From contig JAUZSC010000034.1 of the NCBI GenBank assembly GCA_030949825.1, positions 51,293 through 115,292 on the forward strand: a DNA stretch of 64,000 nucleotides. Reading direction: 5' to 3'. The DNA comes from Sulfurimonas sp. (lineage in GTDB: Bacteria; Campylobacterota; Campylobacteria; Campylobacterales; Sulfurimonadaceae). Both the position numbers and the translations under genes were made by a program. Below are positions 48,676 to 55,996 of this stretch, piece by piece. How positions within the stretch are numbered: position 1 is the stretch's first letter; the number at the start of each line of letters is the position of its first letter. Below the pieces are notes generated by a model. It was not told where the DNA came from. It worked only from the letters and a program-made list of their open reading frames with translations, and did no database searches.

Positions 48676-49557
48676 ATGGAAAAATTAAGATACGCACTTT
48701 TTACAGGTTGTACAGCAAAACAAAGTACTCCTGAGCAATATATGTCAACCTATGCAGTTGCTGAAAAACTAGGAATCGAACTTGTTGAACTCACTGAAGC
48801 GTCATGTTGTGGTGCTTCACATCTACAAGATTATGATGACTTTTTATCTTTAGTTTTAAATGCTAGAAATATTGCTTATGCTGAAAAACATGAACTTACT
48901 ATGGTTACTATTTGTAATACTTGTCAGCTTAATACTGCAATGACTAAACACCGTTTAGATAACAATGCAGAGCTAAAAGCAAAGGTAAACATAAAACTAG
49001 CAGAAGTTGGTTTAGAGTACAAAGGTACATCTTTAATCACTCACTTTTTATATGCAATTATTGATGATATCGGTCTTGACAAAGTAAAAGAAATGGTGGT
49101 AACGCCACTGAGTCAATTTAACATTGCTCCTTTTTACGGTTGTCATAACATCAGACCTTCTGAACTTCAAAATGAGACACATGCAACACCGGAAAATCCA
49201 TACAACCCTACTTCATTAGATGATTTAATCATCGCGTGTGGTGGTGTGACTGTAGATTATGAAGAAAAAAACAAATGCTGTGGTTTTCATGTTGAGCTTC
49301 AAGCCCCTAAAACGGCATCTATCTTAACAGGTAATGCGATTGCTGGTGCAATGGATGGGAATGCTGACTGGATGGTTACACCATGTCCACTCTGTCACCT
49401 TAAACTTGATACACAAACAGGTCATGCATCTGAAGCTATTGGAAGAGATGTAAAACTTCCTGTACTTCACATGCAACAAATGCTAGGACTAGCACTCGGT
49501 TGTGATGCAGATGCACTTGGTATGAAGCATCACCTTACAAAAGTAGACTTCGTATAA
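48676..49557 (+). CDS. sdhE: Type E succinate dehydrogenase subunit with two CCG domains
   Basis: HdrB-like membrane-associated subunit of type E succinate dehydrogenase, 293 residues. CCG domain 1: LFTGCTAKQ then EASCCGASH. CCG domain 2: FYGCHNIRPSE then NKCCGFHVE and PCPLCHLKLD. These cysteine motifs bind unusual iron-sulfur clusters and replace the heme b membrane anchors of other types. No transmembrane helix. The quinone partner in vivo (menaquinone probably) is inferred. Terminator at 49571-49602 ends the operon. Confidence 0.9.
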   Translation: MEKLRYALFTGCTAKQSTPEQYMSTYAVAEKLGIELVELTEASCCGASHLQDYDDFLSLVLNARNIAYAEKHELTMVTICNTCQLNTAMTKHRLDNNAELKAKVNIKLAEVGLEYKGTSLITHFLYAIIDDIGLDKVKEMVVTPLSQFNIAPFYGCHNIRPSELQNETHATPENPYNPTSLDDLIIACGGVTVDYEEKNKCCGFHVELQAPKTASILTGNAIAGAMDGNADWMVTPCPLCHLKLDTQTGHASEAIGRDVKLPVLHMQQMLGLALGCDADALGMKHHLTKVDFV

Positions 49558-49570
49558 ATTTTCATTTCTA

Positions 49571-49602
49571 ATATGTTCCAAAAGTAACTTTTTGGAGCAT
49601 AT
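49571..49602 (+). terminator. Terminator after sdhABE
   Basis: ATATGTTCCAAAA pairs with TTTTGGAGCATAT (13 bp with one G-T wobble, six-base loop), 14 bases after the sdhE stop, followed by a T-rich stretch. Confidence 0.7.
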
Positions 49603-49691
49603 ACTTACTTTTACCCTCTAATCTTTTTTATATAATAACATCAAAGTAATTCCATTGTAAAATACACAAAAATTATACTTGGATTTTACCT

Positions 49692-50684
49692 ATGATAGAT
49701 ATTAGACTTTTTAAATTTGATAGTAAGACTGACTATCTTCCTTACTATAAAAACTACTCAATTGAACGCGACACTGTCACTACTCTCGATGATATTTTAA
49801 ACAAAATAAATGCAATTGAAAAGTTTGGATATATTTCAGATGGATATTTTTTTCTTCGTGCTAACAATACTTATACATCTTCAAAGGCTAGCTTAGATGA
49901 TGTACTACAAAGCTCACTTGAATTAACTTTAGAACCATTAAGTATTAACCGAGCAGTAAATGACTTAATCATAGATACTAAAGACTATCAAAAAAAGTTC
50001 AATCTCCTAGATGCATACATATCTGAGAGTGAAAAAGAAACACTTATAAAAGACAAGATGTATATGCTTGAGTATTATGCTTCAAATACGCTGCATTTTG
50101 AAAACGATTATGTAGGCGAACATGTAATTCTTCTTGGTTTAGACATAGTTAAAAAAGACGAGTCACTAAAAAATGAAATATTTGAAGTTCTTAGTTGTGA
50201 AAATGGCATACAAAGTAAGTCTTCTTTAAAGCATAGAATACTTAATTACCCTCCCCTTCAAAAAATAGAAAAAGAAAAACTTCCTGAGATTGTCCAGTCA
50301 TTTTCTAACTTTAATATCGCTTTATATTGTGGCTTAAATACTCCATCATTTGAGGGTATCATTACTCAAAGTGATGCACACTATATAGACTTAGCATCTA
50401 AATATTTCGACATACCTCTCAACATTCAAAAGCTTTCTTATCTTATGGCTGGAACTATTTTACTCGAAGCATTTGATAACAATGCAGACTTTTTAATAGT
50501 ATACAATGCTAATGATTTAGTTCTTTTTGACGCTCAACAAAAAGCAATAGAAAAAGTAATGGGAAGAGAAATAAATTTACCAGTACTTACGCGAAATGAG
50601 TTTGTAGGACTTCTTCAAGGCGAAAAAAACAAAAATACACTTGGTTTAAACACACACAAAATCAAAATCAACTTCTTAGGTTAA
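49692..50684 (+). CDS. Cluster-less SdhB/SdhE fusion-like protein
   Basis: A 330-residue protein that looks like a degenerate copy of its neighbours. Residues 1-120 follow SdhB (RLFKFDSKTDYLPYYKNY against VFRFNADEDYLPYYEKY; LEPLSINRAVNDLIIDTKDY against LEPSSKKRAIKDLIIDKGDF), but every [2Fe-2S] cysteine is lost. Residues about 205-330 follow SdhE (NIALYCGLNTPS against RYALFTGCTAKQ; GREINLPVLTRNEFVGLL against GRDVKLPVLHMQQMLGLA, ending with LGLNTHKIKINFLG against LGMKHHLTKVDFV), and again the CCG cysteines are missing. The protein cannot carry iron-sulfur clusters. Possibly a family already listed as DUF5644/HdrB_C. It starts 135 bases after sdhE and is three bases upstream of xth. Confidence 0.82.
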   Translation: MIDIRLFKFDSKTDYLPYYKNYSIERDTVTTLDDILNKINAIEKFGYISDGYFFLRANNTYTSSKASLDDVLQSSLELTLEPLSINRAVNDLIIDTKDYQKKFNLLDAYISESEKETLIKDKMYMLEYYASNTLHFENDYVGEHVILLGLDIVKKDESLKNEIFEVLSCENGIQSKSSLKHRILNYPPLQKIEKEKLPEIVQSFSNFNIALYCGLNTPSFEGIITQSDAHYIDLASKYFDIPLNIQKLSYLMAGTILLEAFDNNADFLIVYNANDLVLFDAQQKAIEKVMGREINLPVLTRNEFVGLLQGEKNKNTLGLNTHKIKINFLG

Positions 50685-50687
50685 ACA

Positions 50688-51464
50688 ATGTCAGATTCAA
50701 TAGAAATAATTTCATGGAATGTAAATGGAATACGAGCAGTAGCTAACAAAGAAGCTCTTAAATGGATAGATGAGCGTCAGACAGATATTCTATGTCTTCA
50801 AGAGATAAAAGCGACACAGGAACAGATACCTGATGATTTGTTTGAAAAAGAATATGAAGAAACGCTAGTAAACTCTGCTACAAAAAAAGGTTATAGTGGA
50901 ACTGCCATTTTCAGTACTATAAAAAGTGATTTTAATGCAATTGCAGAACATGTTGACACTACACTTGAGGGTAGAATTGTAGAAGCGCACTACGGAGATA
51001 TTGCCCTTTTAAATGTTTACTTTCCAAATGGTCAAAAAAACGAAGAAAGACTCGCTCACAAGATGAAGTTTTATGATGATTTTTTAGCCCATTGTGAAAA
51101 ATTGCGCGAAGATGGAAAGTCTATTATTATTTGTGGAGATGTAAATACTGCACATACCGAGATAGATTTGTCTAACCCAAAAGCGAACTCTAAAACATCT
51201 GGTTTTTTACCAATAGAGCGTGCGTGGATGGATAAACTAATAGAACATGGATACATCGACACATTTAGATATGTTAACGGTGATGAGAAAGAAAGATACA
51301 GCTGGTGGTCGTACCGTTCAGGGGCAAGAGACCGTAATGTTGGCTGGAGAATTGACTACTTTTTTATAAGTGAAGATTTATGTGAAAGCCTAGAAGATGC
51401 ATTCATACTCAATGATATTAAAGGTTCAGATCACTGCCCTACTGGAATTAGGATATCTCTATGA
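50688..51464 (+). CDS. xth: Exodeoxyribonuclease III
   Basis: AP endonuclease/3'-5' exonuclease of the EEP fold, 258 residues. SWNVNGIRA near residue 7, LCLQEIKATQ, YSGTAIFS, GDVNTAH, WMDKLIEHGYIDTFR and the final DHCPTGI (catalytic His) are present. Acts in base excision repair. Start three bases after the previous stop, so co-transcribed with the SdhB/SdhE-like gene. Confidence 0.95.
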   Translation: MSDSIEIISWNVNGIRAVANKEALKWIDERQTDILCLQEIKATQEQIPDDLFEKEYEETLVNSATKKGYSGTAIFSTIKSDFNAIAEHVDTTLEGRIVEAHYGDIALLNVYFPNGQKNEERLAHKMKFYDDFLAHCEKLREDGKSIIICGDVNTAHTEIDLSNPKANSKTSGFLPIERAWMDKLIEHGYIDTFRYVNGDEKERYSWWSYRSGARDRNVGWRIDYFFISEDLCESLEDAFILNDIKGSDHCPTGIRISL

Positions 51465-51655
51465 TTGAAGATCAAAAAATAGCATTTAAAGAATTTAACC
51501 GTAAACAACACTACTTTGTTTTTTATTCATTCGCGATTTTAGTCGATTTAACAGTACTGAATTTATTTGACCAGTATTGGGACAATGTTCATACTTCCAA
51601 AACATGTAAAGCTTCGTTTTGGACTTACTGCATCTGTTATGATTTTAAAAGATAG
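51461..51655 (+). CDS. Small membrane protein, possibly frameshifted
   Basis: The frame gives 64 residues with one clear membrane helix (YFVFYSFAILVDLTVLNLF). After DQYWDNV the frame turns into TSKTCKASFWTYCICYDF, which looks unlike a real protein tail, while the +1 frame from there reads ILPKHVKLRFGLTASVMIL, a second hydrophobic segment. A one-base indel near 51587 would join them. The family is not recognised. Its ATG overlaps the xth stop by four bases. The end of the convergent gene is ten bases downstream, so a longer form would overlap it. Confidence 0.4.
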   Translation: MIEDQKIAFKEFNRKQHYFVFYSFAILVDLTVLNLFDQYWDNVHTSKTCKASFWTYCICYDFKR

Positions 51656-51664
51656 CAAAAAAGA

Positions 51665-52180
51665 TTAGTGAATTAATTTCATATTTTTAATAGCATTATT
51701 TTGTATTGCTAATGGTTCTGATACTTCAGGATTTCTCTCGTACATCTCAATGGCATTTGTAATTCTACGAATAAGTTGATTTGCTTCTTGAAGGTTTATT
51801 TTTGCAATAAGTTCGCGTCCACCTATATAGTTCATAACCCATATTTGCATCTCTGAAGGATTAAATGTTTTACGAATATCTAGAGAATTTAGAAGTGTTA
51901 AAAAGTCTTTGTCTTCACTTTGGCTATCTTTTGTAACAACATGATTTATACTGTGCATTAAAGATGAGATATCTTCTGCTTGGGTGTCATAGACTGGTTT
52001 TTCATCAAGCATCGCTAAAAGTTTTGAGAGCTTTTTAAGGTACATGTATTCAGGTTTCAGACCTTCTATTAAGACATTACGCGCTGTTCCAAACTTACTT
52101 ATAACTTCTAAAACTACTTCAAAAGTTGATTCGTCTGTACTTAATCCGTATTCTTCTATTATGAGTTTTGCTTCTTTCAT
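51665..52180 (-). CDS. Hypothetical helical protein, 171 aa
   Basis: No family recognised. Mostly helical (EAKLIIEEYGLSTDESTFEV, then LLNSLDIRKTFNPSEMQIWV in part), with no membrane segment or Cys. Its start overlaps the end of the preceding gene by four bases, so it is translationally coupled to it. Confidence 0.6.
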   Translation of the reverse strand: MKEAKLIIEEYGLSTDESTFEVVLEVISKFGTARNVLIEGLKPEYMYLKKLSKLLAMLDEKPVYDTQAEDISSLMHSINHVVTKDSQSEDKDFLTLLNSLDIRKTFNPSEMQIWVMNYIGGRELIAKINLQEANQLIRRITNAIEMYERNPEVSEPLAIQNNAIKNMKLIH

Positions 52181-52758
52181 TCTAAGTATCCACCTTCGCG
52201 TAATTTTTCAAGGATTTCATCATCTGAGAATCCTTTTTTCTTATAAACATTTGCCCATACTTGTGCTTCTTCACTAAACTGAACCGACTCCGCTGAGTGC
52301 ATCGCTTGATGTTCAAGCGCATTAAAGTGCTTTATAAGATGCCCTATATTCATTATGTATTCTCTATGAAAAGCAGCCTTAGGATTGTTTGAAAAAAGCC
52401 ATTGCACCGCTTCTAAAAACATTTGTGCTGTTCTTTTTGTTTCATATAGATGTTTTCTTAAAAGATACTCGCCATCAATGTTTTTGTATTCTTGTCGTAC
52501 AAAATTTGCCTGTATACTTTTTCTCTTTACATCAAACAAAGACACCACCCTTCCTATCTCAGTCTGCTCATTTTTGATGAGTTCTTTTTTAGATGCAACT
52601 TCTACTTGAAGTTCTTGAGAAGTCTTTTTATTAAATGAAAATTTCAGAGCCTCTATTTCTGCTTCATGGTCGAGTATAACTTTATTGAGCATAGACTTCA
52701 TTTTATTATAGTCACTATGGTAAGCAGCATGGTAGTTAAATATTTCATCTCGAGTCAT
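52177..52758 (-). CDS. Hypothetical coiled-coil protein, 193 aa
   Basis: No family recognised. ATG at 52758 starts MTRDEIFNYHAAYHSDYNK; the longer frame to 52860 would overlap hemF and reads unlike a protein. The first 100 residues form long helices (LDHEAEIEALKFSFNKKTSQE), the second half has EYLLRKHLYETKRTAQMFLE and a His-containing stretch. Seven bases after hemF on the same strand, so it may be part of a heme-related operon, though no function can be assigned. Confidence 0.6.
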   Translation of the reverse strand: MTRDEIFNYHAAYHSDYNKMKSMLNKVILDHEAEIEALKFSFNKKTSQELQVEVASKKELIKNEQTEIGRVVSLFDVKRKSIQANFVRQEYKNIDGEYLLRKHLYETKRTAQMFLEAVQWLFSNNPKAAFHREYIMNIGHLIKHFNALEHQAMHSAESVQFSEEAQVWANVYKKKGFSDDEILEKLREGGYLE

Positions 52759-52765
52759 ACTAAAC

Positions 52766-53803
52766 TTAGTCCTTGTGGTTTTTAACTGTTGGAGGAATAA
52801 TCCCACCACTTGCTTGCATACTAAGGGCTTCTTTATGTTTGGCGTAATGAGTACGAACAACCTGTGCTAATTTCTTTTTCGTGTCTATTTCTATAGGTGT
52901 AGGATTCGTCTTTGGCATAGCATCTAGTAATGCTAATACAAGCGCGTCCTGTGGTTTAGGCATCTTAGTCACCCATGATGTAAGTAAATTTCTGTTTATA
53001 TGAGAAGGAATTGAACCCATGATACCAATGTCGTTTTGGTCATGCACAAGCAAACCTGAGGTCGTACCACGGTCAAGTGTTAAAACCTGAAAAAGGTAAA
53101 GCGTATGATACGCTAATTGTTCTGCTTTTTCTTCTTCTGTGCTGTTGTGATTGTTATTAATCGCTTGTGTTATAATCTCTGTATAAGCATCAATGATTTT
53201 TTCACCCATATCTTTAGCAAAGGCATAATCTTTTTCAAAATCACCTGTATTGAAATTTTCAAGGTAGAAATGGCTTACTCCTCGGCTACGCTTTAAAACA
53301 GGAATATCGAAATACTTATTTCCTTGAAGTATGCCCTCTTCATAATAACTGCCTGATGAACTCTTCAGCATAGTATCAAATGCATTTTTATCATCTTCAT
53401 TTTTTAAAGCTGGATTTAAATCAGCCATAATTCTCCAATAAGCACTTCCATCACGCATCTGCGTCCATGAAATATGCATGTGCATTGAAGGAACATTCGG
53501 ATTTAAAGGATGAATAATCGTAGATATTGCAGTAGCAGAACCTAATTGTTTGTTTGGATTATCGTCATAATGAACCTGAGAAACATTGATAGAACCACGG
53601 TTAAATAAAGCTGTGTCTCTAGCTTCATAACGCGTTCCACCACCATGTCTACCCGCATCTCGCATCCACTCTACTTCAACAAAGGGTAAATTAGAACCGA
53701 TAGTAGCCGATACATTGTTTAATTTACTTGCAAAATACGCCTGTAGTTCTTCTACTAAAGATAAGGCTTCAATTGCTTGAGGGTTTTGTGCTGGAATTCG
53801 CAT
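52766..53803 (-). CDS. hemF: Oxygen-dependent coproporphyrinogen III oxidase
   Basis: Decarboxylates coproporphyrinogen III to protoporphyrinogen IX using O2. Recognised from the HPLNPNVPSMHMHISW segment, the GVSHFYLENFNTGDFEKDY segment (abbreviated to NFNTGDFEKDYAF) and the DRGTTSGLLVHDQNDIGIMGS segment, all in the order of E. coli HemF. The protein has 345 residues with a C-terminal extension of about 45 residues (PIEIDTKKKLAQVV). Its presence suggests the organism meets oxygen; the anaerobic HemN type may be elsewhere. Confidence 0.85.
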   Translation of the reverse strand: MRIPAQNPQAIEALSLVEELQAYFASKLNNVSATIGSNLPFVEVEWMRDAGRHGGGTRYEARDTALFNRGSINVSQVHYDDNPNKQLGSATAISTIIHPLNPNVPSMHMHISWTQMRDGSAYWRIMADLNPALKNEDDKNAFDTMLKSSSGSYYEEGILQGNKYFDIPVLKRSRGVSHFYLENFNTGDFEKDYAFAKDMGEKIIDAYTEIITQAINNNHNSTEEEKAEQLAYHTLYLFQVLTLDRGTTSGLLVHDQNDIGIMGSIPSHINRNLLTSWVTKMPKPQDALVLALLDAMPKTNPTPIEIDTKKKLAQVVRTHYAKHKEALSMQASGGIIPPTVKNHKD

Positions 53804-53812
53804 ACTAAACCT

Positions 53813-54346
53813 TTATTTTGATTTTGGACGAAATGCTTTAATGACTTCTTCGTTTGTTTCTATAAAAGGACCTTCTATTAAGTCTATACAGTAAGGAACC
53901 GCAGGAAAAACAGCATCTAAGCACTCGCGGATTGATTTTGGTTTTCCAGGTAAATTTATAATCAAAGACTTTCCGCGTATACCTGCTGTTTGGCGTGAAA
54001 GAATAGCTGTTGGAACATACTGCAAGCTCACCTGACGCATAAGTTCACCAAAGCCTGGCATCATCTTCTCACACACATTCTCAGTAGCCTCAGGAGTTAC
54101 ATCACGAAGCGCTGGACCAGTTCCACCTGTTGTAACAACTAAACAACACCCTGCCTCATCGCAAAGTTCTTTCATCGTAGATTCTAACATATCTTGCTCA
54201 TCAGGGATACATCGGTACACAATTTCAAACTCACTCTTTAAGTAATCTTTCATAGTATCTTGGATTGCCACGCCTGATATATCTTCATATATCCCTTTAC
54301 TTGCTCTATCACTCGCTGTAATAACACCTATCTTTATTTCTGACAT
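53813..54346 (-). CDS. mogA: Molybdopterin adenylyltransferase
   Basis: Adenylates molybdopterin in molybdenum cofactor synthesis. Signature IGVITASDRASKGIYEDISG near residue 6, VVTTGGTGPALRDVTPEAT (the MPT-binding loop) and IRGKSLIINLPGKPKSIREC near the end. 177 residues, a full-length stand-alone form. Nine bases after the hemF start direction, same strand; two bases after bioV. Confidence 0.92.
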   Translation of the reverse strand: MSEIKIGVITASDRASKGIYEDISGVAIQDTMKDYLKSEFEIVYRCIPDEQDMLESTMKELCDEAGCCLVVTTGGTGPALRDVTPEATENVCEKMMPGFGELMRQVSLQYVPTAILSRQTAGIRGKSLIINLPGKPKSIRECLDAVFPAVPYCIDLIEGPFIETNEEVIKAFRPKSK

Positions 54347-54348
54347 AT

Positions 54349-54882
54349 TTATATTTTCCTCTCGTTTGATTGTAAAAAATGATTTGCGTTTTTAATATAT
54401 GTTACCGTAGCAGTTTGTGTAAAAAACTCTTTCGCTGCTTTTGGATCTATGATATAATCTTGCCCACCAAGATAGACTTCAATAACTACACCTTTACTCT
54501 CTAAGCTATGAAGCGCACCTAGAATCCACTCAAAATATAAAAGCTCTTGTAGTTCTTCCAAGTTTGTTTCACACAATTCAATGTCTTGTCCTTTATAGGG
54601 ACTAAAACATCCTTTTAAAAATTGAGATAAATACTTGTCCTTATTTTTTGAATAAGAAATTTTTTGAAGCCTTTTAAACTTCTCGCCTCGTCCTTGAAAA
54701 AATGCAGGTGAAAGAAGTTGCAACCTATCGACTCTTTTTCCATTTTCAATTTGTTCTTTTACATACTCAAAAGCTTTAATAGCACCGTAACTAAATCCAG
54801 CTACACAATACACTGAATCATCTAAAAAAGCATCAAAAAAATGCTTTTCATTTTTTAGAGAAAATCCACTATAAAACTTCAA
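54349..54882 (-). CDS. bioV: Pimeloyl-ACP methyl ester esterase, BioV type
   Basis: Alpha/beta hydrolase that releases pimeloyl-ACP for biotin synthesis, in the manner described for Helicobacter. A TTG at 54882 starts MKFYSGFSLKNEKHFF, matching the short BioV N-terminus, and gives 177 residues. The nucleophile is in VAGFSYGAIKAFEY, the acid in YLGGQDYIIDP and the His in KNANHFLQSN. A longer frame starting at 54966 adds an unrelated hydrophobic tail (ISSVICSNNSHIFIV) and should be discarded. The TTG lies within the end of a truncated gene just upstream, so bioV may depend on translation from it. Confidence 0.8.
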   Translation of the reverse strand: MKFYSGFSLKNEKHFFDAFLDDSVYCVAGFSYGAIKAFEYVKEQIENGKRVDRLQLLSPAFFQGRGEKFKRLQKISYSKNKDKYLSQFLKGCFSPYKGQDIELCETNLEELQELLYFEWILGALHSLESKGVVIEVYLGGQDYIIDPKAAKEFFTQTATVTYIKNANHFLQSNERKI

Positions 54883-54976
54883 ATGAGCCAAATACTTCAA
54901 TGAAATCAACAGCAAAAATACTATGAAAATATGGCTGTTGTTGCTGCAGATGACTGATGATATCATGTTTATTCAT
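54869..54976 (-). pseudogene. 5' fragment of a MNT-type nucleotidyltransferase gene
   Basis: A 35-codon frame starts MNKHDIISHLQQQQPYFHS, after a GGAGG at 54982-54986, and runs to VDFIEVFGSFEVL. This resembles the start of minimal nucleotidyltransferases (a helix, then a strand ending in GLFGSYAR-like GS motif). The catalytic Asp pair that would follow is missing because the frame stops. The stop overlaps the bioV TTG region. It is either a fragment left by a recombination that joined this leader to bioV or a coupled leader peptide. Confidence 0.35.
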
Positions 54977-55047
54977 AATGAAGCCTCCATCTATCTATTT
55001 TTATTATTATATCATAAAAGAGAATTCAAGCCTTATAAATTCAGTCC

Positions 55048-55902
55048 TTACTCACCCCAGCCTAATTTTTCTTTAAGTACTTCAAAATAATTAAACTCAT
55101 TTCTATGTATCAGTCGTGCAAAATTGTCTGAGAGTTTTATATGAATGCTATCGCCCTTCTCAAACTCATGCATATCTTGCCCATCTATGATAATGAGTGC
55201 CTTGGCATCTTGTGTTTTCATTTCTATAGAAAACTCTCCAGGAAGCACTACGGGTCTTTGGGTAAGGGAATGAGGACAGATTGGTGTAAGTGTAAACACC
55301 TTTGTTAAAGGAAACAAAACCGGTCCACCAGCAGATAAGTTATAAGCAGTAGAACCTGTAGGAGTCGATACTATAACTCCATCTCCGTAGTAAGTGTTAA
55401 ACGCTTTGTTATCAACAAGCGTTTCTACATGAATCATGTTTGATATTGATGGTCTTGTAAATACTATGTCATTAAAAGCATGAATTTTCATAGAGACATC
55501 ATTTTTTATCGCTGTTGCTTCTAAAACAGAACGCTCATCTATTCTGTAGTCTCCAGATGCTAGTTTTTGTGCAAATTCATCAAGCTCATCCATACTGACA
55601 TCGGCTAAAAAACCTAAACTTCCTGCATAAACACCAAAGATTGGAATCCCATAATCGAAACTTCTTCGTACAGTCGAAATAAGCGTACCATCACCACCAA
55701 GCGTGACTAAAGTATCGCACTGCTGACAAAGTAAGTCAAACTCCATACCCATTATATCAATCATTCCAGCACTTATGCTATCAATATAAACTTCTATACC
55801 ATGCGTATTAAATATTTTTTTTAATTCAAAAAAACTACTTTTAAGCTCAGGTGTTGATGGTCGAATAATTACACCGACTTTTTTGATGATTTTATTTTGC
55901 AA
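55048..55902 (-). CDS. nadK: NAD kinase
   Basis: Phosphorylates NAD to NADP. The glycine-rich LVTLGGDGTLIST motif (GGDG) is near residue 65, with the TPTGSTAYNLSAGGP catalytic region near 170 and ITPICPHSLTQRP following. 284 residues, typical length. Preceded by a 95-base divergent gap with aspS. Confidence 0.93.
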   Translation of the reverse strand: MQNKIIKKVGVIIRPSTPELKSSFFELKKIFNTHGIEVYIDSISAGMIDIMGMEFDLLCQQCDTLVTLGGDGTLISTVRRSFDYGIPIFGVYAGSLGFLADVSMDELDEFAQKLASGDYRIDERSVLEATAIKNDVSMKIHAFNDIVFTRPSISNMIHVETLVDNKAFNTYYGDGVIVSTPTGSTAYNLSAGGPVLFPLTKVFTLTPICPHSLTQRPVVLPGEFSIEMKTQDAKALIIIDGQDMHEFEKGDSIHIKLSDNFARLIHRNEFNYFEVLKEKLGWGE

Positions 55903-55959
55903 AAGGACTTCTTTATAAAATGATTTTTTTAATTATACTCTTTTTTATGCTTCATAGGA

Positions 55960-55965
55960 TATAAT
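55960..55965 (+). promoter_or_regulatory. Probable -10 box of aspS
   Basis: TATAAT, 32 bases before the aspS ATG. Confidence 0.45.
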
Positions 55966-55996
55966 CGCCAAAATTATTAACTAGGAATCATTACTT

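Noticed and set aside
54883..54966. N-terminal extension of bioV starting at 54966
   Set aside because: The added residues form an unrelated hydrophobic segment and have no ribosome binding site. BioV relatives start at the KFYSGF segment.
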